Assembly (NCBI RefSeq): GCF_034009455.1
Contig: NZ_CP125380.1
Coordinates: 6,801,001-6,865,000 of the forward strand
DNA: 64,000 nucleotides
Direction of reading: 5' to 3'
Origin: Pseudomonas sp. P5_109
GTDB lineage: Bacteria; Pseudomonadota; Gammaproteobacteria; Pseudomonadales; Pseudomonadaceae
Below are positions 35,711 to 45,155 of this stretch, piece after piece. The translations under genes and the position numbers were made by a program. The notes beneath the pieces are model-generated. The model was not told where the DNA came from. It did not search any database and was given only the letters and a program-made list of their open reading frames with translations. How positions within the stretch are numbered: the first letter of the stretch is position 1; every line of letters begins with the position of its first letter.

Positions 35711-36859
35711 TTATGCCAGCAGGGCCGGAAGCTCTTTGTTCAGGGCCAGTTTTTCCATTACGGCGGCACCCGTGAGTGCGTAACCGAGCAGCTTGCCCGC
35801 GGCATCACGGCATAGAACCTTGATGTCGGCGCCCTGCCCTTCGACGGTCCAGATGCCCTCTGCGCCTCGTGGCGGCGGGGACACCACCAACGGGCAGACC
35901 GGGGTTTTGACGGTGATCGGCATCGGGCCATAGGTGACGGCGGTCGGGTTGCCAGCCAGGGTTTGCGCCAGCGCTCGCGCACAGCTCATCAGGGGCATGA
36001 CATACAACAGATTCAGCCCGTCGACCTCGGCACAGTCGCCAAGGGCGTAGATGTTGGCGTGGGAGGTTTTCAGGTGCCGGTCGACCACGATGCCGCGGTT
36101 GATCTGCAGACCGGCCGCAGCCGCGAGGTCAACGCGTGGACGCAGGCCAATGGCCGAGACCACCACGTCGCAAGGGATCACCTGGCCATCGGATAGGTGC
36201 GCTTCGAGGCCGTCCGCCACGCGCTGCAGGCGATTGAGCACCGGCCCGAGGTGGAAGCGCGCACCAAGGCTTTCCAGGCCAGCCTGCACCGCCGCCGCTG
36301 CCGCCGGGTGCAACAGGGTCGGCATGACTTGTTCGCACGGTGCAACCAGTTGCACTTCGTAGCCGCCCAGGGTCAGGTCGTTGGCGAACTCGCAGCCGAT
36401 CAGGCCGGCGCCGAGCAACAACACGCGACGCTTGCCGGCGGCGGCTGCGCGAAAGCGTGCGTAGTCTTCCAAGTCGTTGATCGGGAAGACGCAGTCTGCC
36501 GCGTCACCTTCAATGGGCACGCGCACGGTTTCGGCGCCCCAGGCCAGGATCAGGTCGCGATAGGCCACCGCTTCTTCGCCGATCCACAGGCGTTTGTGAC
36601 CCGGATCGATGCCGCTGATGCGCGTGTGGGTGCGTATTTCCGCCTTGAGTTGTTCGGCCATGGCGCCGGGTTCGGCCATGCTCAGGCCGTCGGCATCCTT
36701 GTTTTTACCGAAACCGGTGGAGAGCATCGGCTTGGAGTAGGAGCGCCCGTCATCGGCGGTAATCAGCAGCAGCGGGGTTTCGCTGTCCAGCTTGCGAAAC
36801 TCACGGGCGACGTTGTAGCCGGCCAGCCCGGTCCCCACGATGACCACAGGTGCGTTCAT
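35711..36859 (-). CDS. NAD(P)H-rubredoxin reductase (FAD)
   Basis: The 382-residue pyridine-nucleotide-disulfide-type flavoprotein has the FAD motif [16 protein letters not shown] at the N-terminus, the NAD motif [20 protein letters not shown] in the middle and the FAD-ribityl motif [10 protein letters not shown] near the end. It reduces the rubredoxin encoded 22 bases upstream on the same strand, feeding electrons to hydroxylases or to oxidative-stress defence. In P. aeruginosa this reductase (RubB) serves alkane oxidation. Confidence 0.93.
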   Translation of the reverse strand: MNAPVVIVGTGLAGYNVAREFRKLDSETPLLLITADDGRSYSKPMLSTGFGKNKDADGLSMAEPGAMAEQLKAEIRTHTRISGIDPGHKRLWIGEEAVAYRDLILAWGAETVRVPIEGDAADCVFPINDLEDYARFRAAAAGKRRVLLLGAGLIGCEFANDLTLGGYEVQLVAPCEQVMPTLLHPAAAAAVQAGLESLGARFHLGPVLNRLQRVADGLEAHLSDGQVIPCDVVVSAIGLRPRVDLAAAAGLQINRGIVVDRHLKTSHANIYALGDCAEVDGLNLLYVMPLMSCARALAQTLAGNPTAVTYGPMPITVKTPVCPLVVSPPPRGAEGIWTVEGQGADIKVLCRDAAGKLLGYALTGAAVMEKLALNKELPALLA

Positions 36860-36881
36860 TCCTTACTCCTCTTGTTCTGGA

Positions 36882-37049
36882 TTAGTTGATTTCGATCATT
36901 TCGAAATCCATTTTGCCCACACCACAGTCCGGGCACAGCCAGTCTGCCGGGACATCTTCCCAGCGAGTTCCCGGCGCAATGCCGTCATCCGGCCAACCGT
37001 CGGCTTCGTTGTAGATCAGGCCGCAGACGATACATTGCCACTTTTTCAT
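36882..37049 (-). CDS. rubA: Rubredoxin
   Basis: The 55-residue iron protein has two CxxCG knuckles, CIVCG and CPDCG, which bind a single iron with four cysteines. [20 protein letters not shown] and the central [13 protein letters not shown] are typical. It is the first gene of a rubA-reductase pair. Only one rubredoxin is present, whereas I recall two in P. aeruginosa at this position. Confidence 0.96.
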   Translation of the reverse strand: MKKWQCIVCGLIYNEADGWPDDGIAPGTRWEDVPADWLCPDCGVGKMDFEMIEIN

Positions 37050-37250
37050 TCAGGTACTTCCTCAGGGTTCAGGCGTTTTGCCGGCGCGAACGGTCGATGG
37101 TTGCAGCGCTGCCGTCCGGCTCAGGGCGTTTTGTACTGATGGGGCCGGGCAGATGCAAGTCTGTTCGGCGCAACGGCGGGCCATTTCAATCAAAATCAGC
37201 GGCTGACATGTTAAGCTCGCCGCCTCCTTTGCTGCCAATAATGACTCATT

Positions 37251-37814
37251 GTGCAACACACAGAATCCCCCTCCATGCCCCCGCTCTGGCTCCCTCAAAG
37301 CCAGCTGACGCCCCTCCCCGACACGTCTATCCTCGACTGGCTGTTCGATAATGGCTCGCTGACCAGGCGCCTTATTCACCTGACGAATGATGCCTTCAGC
37401 GTCACGCCGTTGTTCGAAGGCTGGCAGCCGTTGCGCGCCGACGAATGTGCAGCGCTGGACCTGGCCGAAGGCAGCGAGGGCTGGGTCCGCGAGGTATATT
37501 TGCGCGGTCATGGTGAAGCCTTGGTGTTTGCCCGCAGCGTTGCGGCACGCAGTGCATTGCAGGGTGATGGCTTGCACATGGACGAATTGGGTAGCCGCTC
37601 GTTGGGAGAACTGCTGTTTTGCGATCAGGCCTTTCAGCGCCGGGCCATCGAGGTGTGTCATTACCCTCAAGCGTGGCTGCCGGGCGAGGTGCAGGCGCCG
37701 GAGTTATGGGGTCGCCGTTCACGCTTTGACCGTGGCGCACTGAGCGTGCTGGTGGCCGAAATTTTCCTGCCGACCCTGTGGAACGCTGTCCGCGCCCAAT
37801 CGGAGAACCGTTGA
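37251..37814 (+). CDS. ubiC: Chorismate pyruvate-lyase
   Basis: The protein of up to 187 residues converts chorismate to 4-hydroxybenzoate and pyruvate, the first committed step of ubiquinone synthesis. [45 protein letters not shown] and LGELLF are typical UbiC segments. The start is uncertain: GTG 37251 and ATG 37275 are both possible and neither has a good ribosome site. The stop overlaps the ubiA start by one base. Confidence 0.92.
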   Translation: MQHTESPSMPPLWLPQSQLTPLPDTSILDWLFDNGSLTRRLIHLTNDAFSVTPLFEGWQPLRADECAALDLAEGSEGWVREVYLRGHGEALVFARSVAARSALQGDGLHMDELGSRSLGELLFCDQAFQRRAIEVCHYPQAWLPGEVQAPELWGRRSRFDRGALSVLVAEIFLPTLWNAVRAQSENR

Positions 37815-38704
37815 TGTACCAAAGCCTGCTCAAGTCTTTGAACCGCTTGAACCCTCGGGCCTGGGACTTCATTCAGTTGACCCGCATGGACAAGCCGATC
37901 GGCATTTACTTGCTGCTGTGGCCGACGCTGTGGGCGCTGTGGATTGCCGGGAAGGGTTCACCGTCCCTGGCCAATATCGTGATTTTCGTCCTCGGCGTGG
38001 TGCTGACCCGCGCTGGCGGTTGCGTGATCAATGACTGGGCGGACCGCAAGGTCGATGGCCACGTCAAACGCACTGCGCAACGGCCCTTGGCCGCCGGTAA
38101 AATCAGCTCGAAAGAGGCGTTGGTGTTCTTCGCGCTGCTGATGGGCGTGAGCTTCCTGTTGGTGCTGTGCACCAACGCCGCGACCATTTGGCTGTCATTC
38201 GGCGGCTTGGCGCTGGCGTTTACGTATCCGTTCATGAAGCGCTACACCTATTACCCGCAAGTGGTTCTGGGCATGGCGTTTTCGTGGGGCATGCCGATGG
38301 CGTTCACCGCAGAAACCGGTGAACTGCCAGCAGTCGCGTGGCTGCTGTGGATCGCCAACCTGATGTGGACCGTGGGTTACGACACGTATTACGCGATGAC
38401 TGACCGCGATGACGACCTGAAGATCGGGGTGAAATCCACGGCAATTCTGTTTGGCGATGCAGACCGGGTGATCATCCTGACTCTGCAAGGGCTGGCGCTG
38501 GGTTGCCTGTTGCTGGCGGGTTCGAAGTTCGACCTGGGTGGCTGGTTCCACCTCGGATTACTAGTGGCGGCGGGCTGCTTTGCGTGGGAGTTCTGGTACA
38601 CCCGCGGCAAGGACCGCATGCGCTGCTTCAAGGCGTTTTTGCACAATCACTGGGCGGGTTTGGCGATTTTCGTCGGGATTGTGCTGGATTACGCGTTGCG
38701 TTGA
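37814..38704 (+). CDS. ubiA: 4-hydroxybenzoate octaprenyltransferase
   Basis: The 296-residue integral membrane prenyltransferase attaches the polyprenyl chain to 4-hydroxybenzoate. The two Asp-rich motifs that bind Mg-diphosphate are NDWADRKVD and [13 protein letters not shown]. About eight membrane helices. It starts at 37814 within the ubiC stop (TGATG), so translation is coupled with ubiC. Confidence 0.96.
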   Translation: MYQSLLKSLNRLNPRAWDFIQLTRMDKPIGIYLLLWPTLWALWIAGKGSPSLANIVIFVLGVVLTRAGGCVINDWADRKVDGHVKRTAQRPLAAGKISSKEALVFFALLMGVSFLLVLCTNAATIWLSFGGLALAFTYPFMKRYTYYPQVVLGMAFSWGMPMAFTAETGELPAVAWLLWIANLMWTVGYDTYYAMTDRDDDLKIGVKSTAILFGDADRVIILTLQGLALGCLLLAGSKFDLGGWFHLGLLVAAGCFAWEFWYTRGKDRMRCFKAFLHNHWAGLAIFVGIVLDYALR

Positions 38705-38782
38705 AGCATCAAAAAGTTCGCCGCCTTCAGCAGCTCCTGCAGAGCAACGAAGGCAGCGATCTGGTGCGGCAGGCTACAACCG

Positions 38783-39166
38783 TTACATATGCTCGTGAAC
38801 GACGTGCCAGACGTCTTTTTTCTTGTCACCCGTCATGTCTCCGGGTTTTTTGTCGTCCTCGTAGTAGTACAGCGGCTTGCCGCCATAGGCCCATTGCATC
38901 GAGCCATCGTCACGCTTGACGACTGTCCATTTACCTTCGGCCTTGGCACCCGCCGGCGCCATCATTGGCGGCCAGTACTTGGCGCAGTCGCCGTTGCACA
39001 TCGACTTGCCGCCCGCGTCCTTGTCGAAGGTGTACAGGGTCATCCCTTTGTGGTCGGTCATCATGCCGTCTTTCATCATGCCCGGTTCGGCGGCGAAGGC
39101 CATCGAAGGCAATGCCAGGGCAGCGGCCAACAGCAGAGCCTTGAAGGATTGCGAGTGTAGAGTCAT
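38783..39166 (-). CDS. Secreted-repeat (COG4315-type) periplasmic protein
   Basis: The 127-residue protein has a signal peptide (SFKALLLAAALALPSMAFA, cleavage before AEPGMMKD) and two copies of the short secreted repeat: GMTLYTFDKDAGGKSMCNGD with CAKYWPP, and GSMQWAYGGKPLYYYEDDKK followed by GD. It is rich in Met and His, with one Cys pair (MCNGDCAKYW). The function is unknown; such proteins are predicted lipoprotein-like envelope proteins. It lies tail to tail with ubiA and divergent from phoB. Confidence 0.85.
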   Translation of the reverse strand: MTLHSQSFKALLLAAALALPSMAFAAEPGMMKDGMMTDHKGMTLYTFDKDAGGKSMCNGDCAKYWPPMMAPAGAKAEGKWTVVKRDDGSMQWAYGGKPLYYYEDDKKPGDMTGDKKKDVWHVVHEHM

Positions 39167-39248
39167 TTGAAACCTTCCTTTTGTGGTTGTCAGGATTCGG
39201 ACTTAGAGCTTAGCCCAGGATCCAGTCAATCGCCGGCCGACTAAAATA

Positions 39249-39266
39249 CTGTCACACGACTGCAAT
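39249..39266 (+). promoter_or_regulatory. Pho box upstream of phoBR
   Basis: CTGTCAC ACGA CTGCAAT: two 7-base repeats on an 11-base period, matching CTGTCAT-N4-CTGTCAT at 12 of 14 positions. It ends 54 bases before the phoB start, suitable for PhoB autoactivation. Confidence 0.75.
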
Positions 39267-39320
39267 AATTCCGTTATCTAATGCGGCGCAAGACAGTTAA
39301 ATGACAAGAGGATTAAAGGC

Positions 39321-40010
39321 ATGGTTGGCAGGAGCATTCTGATCGTCGACGACGAAGCGCCTATTCGCGAAATGATCGCCGTAGCATTGGAAATGGCCGG
39401 CTATGACTGCCTGGAGGCTGAAAACTCCCAGCAGGCCCATGCCATTATCGTCGACCGCAAACCGGACCTGATCCTGCTCGACTGGATGCTGCCCGGCACG
39501 TCCGGCATCGAACTGGCCCGTCGTCTCAAGCGCGATGAACTGACCGGGGACATCCCGATCATCATGCTCACCGCCAAAGGTGAAGAGGACAACAAGATCC
39601 AGGGCCTGGAAGTCGGCGCCGACGACTACATCACCAAACCGTTTTCCCCACGTGAGCTGGTAGCGCGCCTGAAAGCCGTGCTGCGCCGCGCCGGTCCGAC
39701 CGATGGCGAAGCGCCAATCGAAGTCGGCGGCCTGTTGCTGGACCCGATCAGCCACCGCGTGACCATCGACGGCCGACCTGCCGAGATGGGCCCGACCGAA
39801 TACCGCTTGCTGCAATTCTTCATGACCCACCAGGAACGCGCCTACACCCGTGGGCAGTTGCTGGATCAGGTCTGGGGCGGCAACGTCTACGTCGAAGAGC
39901 GCACCGTTGACGTACACATTCGACGCCTGCGCAAAGCCCTCGGCGATGCATACGAAAATCTGGTACAAACCGTGCGCGGCACCGGCTACCGGTTCTCAAC
40001 CAAGGCCTGA
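39321..40010 (+). CDS. phoB: Phosphate regulon response regulator PhoB
   Basis: The 229-residue OmpR-class regulator has a receiver domain with D11/D12 acid pocket, phosphorylated D54 in [10 protein letters not shown] and K in ITKPF, then a winged-helix domain ([32 protein letters not shown]). Under phosphate limitation it binds Pho boxes and activates pst, pho and other genes; three such boxes are found in this window. phoR follows after 39 bases. Confidence 0.97.
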   Translation: MVGRSILIVDDEAPIREMIAVALEMAGYDCLEAENSQQAHAIIVDRKPDLILLDWMLPGTSGIELARRLKRDELTGDIPIIMLTAKGEEDNKIQGLEVGADDYITKPFSPRELVARLKAVLRRAGPTDGEAPIEVGGLLLDPISHRVTIDGRPAEMGPTEYRLLQFFMTHQERAYTRGQLLDQVWGGNVYVEERTVDVHIRRLRKALGDAYENLVQTVRGTGYRFSTKA

Positions 40011-40049
40011 TGATCGCAGTGGTTCCACTCTCAAGGACGTATTTTTTTC

Positions 40050-41372
40050 GTGAACCAAAACTGGCATGGCACCCTGATTCGCCACATGCTGCTGCTGGTC
40101 ACCGCCTGCCTGGTGATCGGCCTGATCACCGGCTACTACGGCTGGAGCCTCGCCGCAGGCCTGGGTCTCTACCTGGCCTGGACCCTCAAGCAATTGCTGC
40201 GTCTGCACGAGTGGCTGCGCCTGCACAAACCCGATGAAGCGCCACCCGACGGCTACGGCCTGTGGGGCGAGGTCTTCGACAGCATCTACCACCTGCAACG
40301 CCGCGACCAACGGGTACGCGGGCGCCTGCAAGCGGTGATCGACCGGGTTCAGGAATCCACCGCCGCGCTGAAAGACGCAGTGATCATGCTCGACAGCGAC
40401 GGCAACCTGGAATGGTGGAACCGTGCCGCCGAAACCCTGCTGGGCCTCAAGACGCCACAGGACAGCGGCCAACCGGTGACCAATCTGGTGCGCCATCCGC
40501 GCTTCAAGGAATACTTCGAGCAAGACAGTTACGCCGAGCCGCTGGAAATCCCCTCGCCGACCAACGACCGCGTGCGCATCCAGCTGTACATCACCCGTTA
40601 TGGCAACAACGAACACTTGATGCTGGTGCGCGATGTGACGCGCATCCATCAGCTGGAACAAATGCGCAAAGACTTCATCGCCAACGTCTCCCATGAACTG
40701 CGCACTCCGCTGACGGTGATCTGCGGCTACCTGGAAACCCTGCTCGATAACGTCGACGAGGTGAACCCGCGCTGGATCCGGGCCTTGCAGCAGATGCAGC
40801 AACAAGGTGGGCGCATGCAAACCTTGCTCAACGACCTGTTGCTGCTGGCCAAGCTGGAAGCCACCGATTATCCGTCGGACAACCAGCCGGTACCGATCGA
40901 CGGCTTGCTGCAATCGATCAGGAGCGACGCGCAGCAGTTGTCCGGCCAGAAAAACCAGAAAATCACCCTGGAAGCCGACCCGACGATTCTGCTCAAGGGC
41001 AGCGAGGCGGAGTTGCGCAGCGCGTTTTCCAACCTGGTGTTCAACGCGGTGAAATACACCCCGGCCGAAGGCAACATCCGCATTCGCTGGTGGGGCGATG
41101 ACCAGGGAGCGCACCTGAGCGTGCAGGATTCCGGGATCGGCATCGATAACAAACACCTGCCCCGCCTGACCGAACGCTTCTACCGCGTCGACTCCAGCCG
41201 CAACTCCAACACCGGCGGCACCGGCCTGGGGCTGGCGATCGTCAAACACGTTTTGTTACGACATCGGGCACGGATGGAAATCAGCAGCGTACCGGGCCAC
41301 GGCAGTACCTTTACCTGCCACTTTGCCCCGGCTCAGGTCACCAAATCCCGGGTTATCAGCACCACTGATTGA
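40050..41372 (+). CDS. phoR: Phosphate regulon sensor kinase PhoR
   Basis: The 440-residue histidine kinase starts at a GTG. It has two adjacent membrane helices at 12-45, a PAS region (about 95-190, KDAVIMLDSDGNLEWWNRAA), the HisKA site VSHELRTPLTVICGYLET with the phosphorylated His, and an ATPase with DSGIGIDNKHLPRLTERFYR and GGTGLGLAIVKH. It has no large periplasmic domain, in line with sensing through PhoU and the Pst transporter rather than phosphate itself. Confidence 0.96.
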   Translation: MNQNWHGTLIRHMLLLVTACLVIGLITGYYGWSLAAGLGLYLAWTLKQLLRLHEWLRLHKPDEAPPDGYGLWGEVFDSIYHLQRRDQRVRGRLQAVIDRVQESTAALKDAVIMLDSDGNLEWWNRAAETLLGLKTPQDSGQPVTNLVRHPRFKEYFEQDSYAEPLEIPSPTNDRVRIQLYITRYGNNEHLMLVRDVTRIHQLEQMRKDFIANVSHELRTPLTVICGYLETLLDNVDEVNPRWIRALQQMQQQGGRMQTLLNDLLLLAKLEATDYPSDNQPVPIDGLLQSIRSDAQQLSGQKNQKITLEADPTILLKGSEAELRSAFSNLVFNAVKYTPAEGNIRIRWWGDDQGAHLSVQDSGIGIDNKHLPRLTERFYRVDSSRNSNTGGTGLGLAIVKHVLLRHRARMEISSVPGHGSTFTCHFAPAQVTKSRVISTTD

Positions 41373-41496
41373 TACCGGCCAGCATGCGCCACTAGGCAAT
41401 CACTCAGTCAGCCGCTACATTGGCTGACTTGTGCCTGCCTTTTCAGGCGCGGTTACTACTTCCCTTTCGAATACACGGAACCCGCAAAACTCCATC

Positions 41497-42837
41497 ATGG
41501 ACCCTTCCCCTGGCTTGACCCTCGCTACAATTTTCGCCGACTTCGGCATGATTCTTTTTGCTCTGATCCTGGTTTTGCTCAACGGATTTTTCGTTGCGGC
41601 GGAATTTGCCATGGTCAAACTGCGCTCGACCCGGGTCGAGGCCATCGCTGACAAAAACGGCTGGCGCGGACACATCCTGCGCACCGTGCACAGTCAGCTC
41701 GATGCGTACCTGTCGGCCTGCCAACTGGGTATCACCCTCGCCTCCCTGGGCCTGGGCTGGGTCGGTGAACCCGCGTTTGCCCATATTCTTGAGCCGCTGT
41801 TGAGCGCGGTCGGCGTCGAGTCGGCCGAAGTGGTCAAGGGCATCTCGTTTTTCACCGCGTTCTTCATCATTTCGTACCTGCACATCGTGGTCGGCGAACT
41901 GGCCCCGAAATCCTGGGCGATCCGCAAACCCGAATTGCTGTCGCTGTGGACCGCCGTGCCGCTGTACCTGTTCTACTGGGCCATGTACCCGGCCATCTAC
42001 CTGCTCAACGCCAGCGCCAACACCATCCTGCGCATTGCCGGCCAAGGTGAACCTGGCCCGCACCACGAGCATCACTACAGCCGTGAAGAGCTGAAACTGA
42101 TCCTGCACTCCAGCCGTGGCCAGGACCCGAGCGACCAAGGCATGCGTGTATTGGCCTCGGCGGTGGAAATGGGTGAGCTGGAAGTGGTCGACTGGGCCAA
42201 TTCCCGCGAAGACCTGGTAACCCTGGAGTTCAACGCACCGCTCAAGCAGATCCTGGCGATGTTCCGTCGCCACAAGTTCAGCCGCTATCCGGTATACGAC
42301 AGCGAGCGCCAGGAGTTCGTCGGCCTGCTGCACATCAAGGACCTGCTGCTGGAGCTGGCGGCGCTGGACCACATTCCCGAGTCGTTCAACCTGGCCGAAC
42401 TGACCCGCCCGCTGGAGCGCGTATCCCGGCACATGCCGCTGTCGCAATTGCTGGAGCAGTTCCGCAAGGGCGGCTCGCACTTCGCCGTGGTCGAAGAGGC
42501 CGACGGCAACATCATCGGCTACCTGACCATGGAAGACGTGCTGGAAGTGCTGGTAGGCGACATCCAGGACGAACACCGCAAGGCCGAACGCGGGATCCTC
42601 GCGTATCAGCCGGGCAAGCTGCTGGTGCGGGGCGATACGCCGCTGTTCAAGGTTGAGCGACTGCTGGGCATCGACCTCGACCATGTCGAAGCCGAAACCC
42701 TGGCCGGACTGGTCTACGAGAGCCTCAAGCGCGTACCCGAAGAGGAAGAAGTGCTGGAAGTCGAAGGCCTGCGAATCATCATCAAGAAGATGAAAGGGCC
42801 GAAGATTGTCCTGGCCAAGGTGTTGATGCTCGATTGA
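41497..42837 (+). CDS. CNNM/CorC-HlyC family membrane protein with CBS pair
   Basis: The 446-residue protein has an N-terminal DUF21/CNNM membrane domain (ILVLLNGFFVAAEFAMVKLR; SYLHIVVGELAPKSWAIRKP), two CBS domains (FNAPLKQILAMFRRHKFSRY, FAVVEEADGNIIGYLTMEDV) and a CorC_HlyC domain (about 365-446). Relatives are magnesium or cobalt efflux proteins, often called hemolysin family although haemolysis is not their job. The start at 41497 gives MDPSPGLTLATIFADFG; the frame is open upstream. It follows phoR on the same strand, 124 bases on. Confidence 0.9.
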   Translation: MDPSPGLTLATIFADFGMILFALILVLLNGFFVAAEFAMVKLRSTRVEAIADKNGWRGHILRTVHSQLDAYLSACQLGITLASLGLGWVGEPAFAHILEPLLSAVGVESAEVVKGISFFTAFFIISYLHIVVGELAPKSWAIRKPELLSLWTAVPLYLFYWAMYPAIYLLNASANTILRIAGQGEPGPHHEHHYSREELKLILHSSRGQDPSDQGMRVLASAVEMGELEVVDWANSREDLVTLEFNAPLKQILAMFRRHKFSRYPVYDSERQEFVGLLHIKDLLLELAALDHIPESFNLAELTRPLERVSRHMPLSQLLEQFRKGGSHFAVVEEADGNIIGYLTMEDVLEVLVGDIQDEHRKAERGILAYQPGKLLVRGDTPLFKVERLLGIDLDHVEAETLAGLVYESLKRVPEEEEVLEVEGLRIIIKKMKGPKIVLAKVLMLD

Positions 42838-42860
42838 TTGCGGTTGTGGTGGCGAGCTCT

Positions 42861-42984
42861 TGTGGCGAGGGGGCTTGCCCCCGCTCGGCTGCGCAGCAGT
42901 CGTAAGCTGGTATGTGTGAATAAACGGGGTTGCGGTAACTCTGTGATACCGCGTTATCGTTCATCGCCAGCAAGCCGGCTCCTA
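42861..42984. repeat. Chimeric REP pair reaching into the M23 peptidase gene
   Basis: The left unit (TGTGGCGAGGGGGCTTGCCC, 42861) is of the GGCGAGGGGG family; the right unit (ATCGCCAGCAAGCCGGCTCC, 42963) is of the GTAGGAGCCGGCTTGCTGGCG family. The two are unlike, so this is not a normal doublet, and the right unit overlaps coding sequence. Confidence 0.75.
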
Positions 42985-43877
42985 CTGCCCAACGCAAAGT
43001 TGGGCAGTGCGCTGACTGGCTGGTTGAACTGGTACGGAATCGACACCAGCCCCAGCCCGGTATTGCGCTGCACCACGAAGTGCAAATGCGGCCCGGTGCT
43101 GTTGCCGGTGTTACCGGACAACGCCAACGCACTGCCCACCGTTACCCGCTGACCTTCCCGAACGCAGACCGAGCCTTTCTTCAGGTGCAGATAAACACCC
43201 ATGGTCCCGTCATCGTGCAGCACCCGCACGAAATTGCCGGATGCATCGGTGCCGCGCCCGCTCTGGCGATTTTCCGTTTTCACCACCACACCGCCTCGCG
43301 CGGCAATGATCGGTGTGCCCTCAGGCATCGCAATGTCGATGGCGTAACGGCTCTTGGGCCCAAAGTGGCTGTAAGGCCCGTTGGCGCCCTGACTGATCCG
43401 GAACGGCCCGCCACGCCAGGGCAAGGGGTAGCGATAGCCCACGGCGACCCCTGAGGGGTCACCCAGGGAGTAATTGAACTTCGGAACGTAGGCGAGTGGC
43501 GTTCCGGCGTTTTTCGCCGTGAGCTGCGCCAGGCGAACGCTGGTGCGTTGCGGTATCACGCGCCGAATCGTACGCCCCGGCACCCCGCTGGCGTTCTTCA
43601 CCCCGGCGAAACTCAGTTCGACCTCGACCGGCGCATACAGGTCATTGCGCACGTACACGCTGTCCACGCCGTTCTTCTTCATGATGACCAGGCGCACCTG
43701 GCGCTCAAGGTGCTCGACCATGCCATCGCGAAAAATAAACAGCTTGGAGTTTTTGCTGGTGGGGAAGTCGCTGTAGGAGACCACGCCATTGGCATCGGTG
43801 GACTTGTAGATCGTCATGGCCGTCGCCGAAGCGGCGGCCATGCACAGACCACAAAAAAGTAGCATTCGCGTGAACAT
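42954..43877 (-). CDS. Peptidoglycan metalloendopeptidase, M23 family
   Basis: The 307-residue exported protein has a signal peptide (MLLFCGLCMAAASATA). A DUF4124-like N-terminal part (MTIYKSTDANGVVSYSDFPT) is followed by a beta-rich region and the M23/LytM domain with HFGPKSRYAIDIAMPEGTPI (zinc His/Asp) and GPHLHFVVQ (active-site His). It is expected to cut peptide bridges in the periplasm. The last nine or so codons (SRLAGDER) and stop are formed by a REP sequence, so the C-terminus has been replaced or extended by the repeat. Confidence 0.9.
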   Translation of the reverse strand: MFTRMLLFCGLCMAAASATAMTIYKSTDANGVVSYSDFPTSKNSKLFIFRDGMVEHLERQVRLVIMKKNGVDSVYVRNDLYAPVEVELSFAGVKNASGVPGRTIRRVIPQRTSVRLAQLTAKNAGTPLAYVPKFNYSLGDPSGVAVGYRYPLPWRGGPFRISQGANGPYSHFGPKSRYAIDIAMPEGTPIIAARGGVVVKTENRQSGRGTDASGNFVRVLHDDGTMGVYLHLKKGSVCVREGQRVTVGSALALSGNTGNSTGPHLHFVVQRNTGLGLVSIPYQFNQPVSALPNFALGSRSRLAGDER

Positions 43878-43993
43878 GGGGATGAATTCTGTCGAGTGAA
43901 ACTTGAGATGGAGCCTAGCAGCTGCAATGGACCCGGGTAGTCGACAGATGTTTCAGAAAAGGTGTTCAGCAGATGTGCGGTCACAAGGAGGGC

Positions 43994-44064
43994 CCTTTCG
44001 CGAGCAAGCCCGCTCCCACATTGGAATGCATTTCAAATGTGGGAGCGGGCTTGCTCGCGAAGGC
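43994..44064. repeat. REP doublet (GTGGGAGCGGGCTTGCTCGC family)
   Basis: The two inverted units face with TGTGGGAG ends towards a short centre, so the hairpin is compact. It lies between the M23 gene start and the end of the response regulator gene (22 bases from its stop). Confidence 0.88.
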
Positions 44065-44085
44065 GAACTCGCAGACGACGCTGGA

Positions 44086-44988
44086 TTACGCGCCAGGAAT
44101 AAAGTGCTTCTGCGCCGTCCCCCGCGCAATCAGGCGCGAGATGTAATCGAGCTTCTGTGCATCCTGGTCGACAAAGCGGAAGGTCAATTGCAGCCAGTCG
44201 CTGTCGGGCTTCGGCTCGTGGGCCACGACGGCGTGCAGGTAACCATTGAGACGGGCGATTTCGGCATTGTCGCCCTGCTCCAGGTCCAGCACGGCGCTGT
44301 CGAGGATCTGCGGCAGGGTCTCGGTACGCTTGACCACCAACAGGGCTTCCTTGAGGCTCAAGGCCTTGATCACGCATTGCTGGATGCCGTTCGGCAAACG
44401 CAGTTGACCCTGACCACGGCCGCTGGCGGGATTCGAAGAGGCTGCAGGCGCCTTGACCGGAGGGCTGTTGAGCAAGCCCTTGGACGGTGCGGGTGCGGCC
44501 GTTGGCGTGGCAACGGGCGCCTTGCCAGCGGTCAAGGCGGCGAGGGAGTCGTTGGCGAATGCAGGGGGGGTCTTGGTCGCGGCTACGCTGATCAAGGCGT
44601 CGAGTTTGCCGACCTTGTGCAGCGCCTGCTTGACCTTGGTGATCAGTTGCTCGTTGGTGAACGGCTTGCTGACATAGCCGGATACTCCGGCCTGTATCGC
44701 CTGGACGACGTTCTCCTTGTCGCCACGGCTGGTCACCATCACAAAAGGCATGGCCTTGAGGTTGTCTTGCTCACGACACCAGGTCAGCAGTTCCAGGCCG
44801 GACATTTCCGGCATTTCCCAGTCGCACAGGACCAGGTCGAAGGCTTCCTTGGCCAGCATGGCCTGAGCCTTTTTGCCGTTTATCGCATCTTCGATCCGCA
44901 TGCCCGGGAAATAATTGCGCAGGCACTTTTTCACCAAGTCACGGATGAACGACGCGTCGTCCACGACCAACACACTGACCTTACTCAT
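44086..44988 (-). CDS. Response regulator with C-terminal PilZ-like domain
   Basis: The 300-residue protein has a CheY-like receiver (MSKVSVLVVDDASFIRDLVK; phosphorylation Asp in FDLVLCDWEMPEMSG; VSKPFTNEQL), an Ala/Pro/Lys linker (about 135-190) and a C-terminal domain. That domain (GRGQGQLRLPNGIQQCVIKA, LKEALLVVKR, IARLNGYLHAVVAHEPKPDS) resembles a degenerate PilZ fold without a clear RxxxR. The start at 44988 follows AAGGGGTGGTGG. It is located before phoU as in P. aeruginosa. Output and partner are unknown. Confidence 0.8.
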   Translation of the reverse strand: MSKVSVLVVDDASFIRDLVKKCLRNYFPGMRIEDAINGKKAQAMLAKEAFDLVLCDWEMPEMSGLELLTWCREQDNLKAMPFVMVTSRGDKENVVQAIQAGVSGYVSKPFTNEQLITKVKQALHKVGKLDALISVAATKTPPAFANDSLAALTAGKAPVATPTAAPAPSKGLLNSPPVKAPAASSNPASGRGQGQLRLPNGIQQCVIKALSLKEALLVVKRTETLPQILDSAVLDLEQGDNAEIARLNGYLHAVVAHEPKPDSDWLQLTFRFVDQDAQKLDYISRLIARGTAQKHFIPGA

Positions 44989-45112
44989 CCACCACCCCTT
45001 TAAAAAATCCCGGCCAGCATACCGCCTTGCTGATGGCACATTGCCAAAAACCTTCAGTCACGCCGGACTTTTCGTTCACGGGTGCTGCTTTTCGAATTCG
45101 TCTGCCGCAAAC

Positions 45113-45147
45113 AAAAACGCCCGGCCAATAGGCCGGGCGCTTTACTT
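45113..45147 (-). terminator. Terminator after phoU
   Basis: On the minus strand GCGCCCGGCC TATT GGCCGGGCG is followed by TTTTTG. It closes the pst-phoU operon. Confidence 0.9.
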
Positions 45148-45155
45148 GGGCAACC

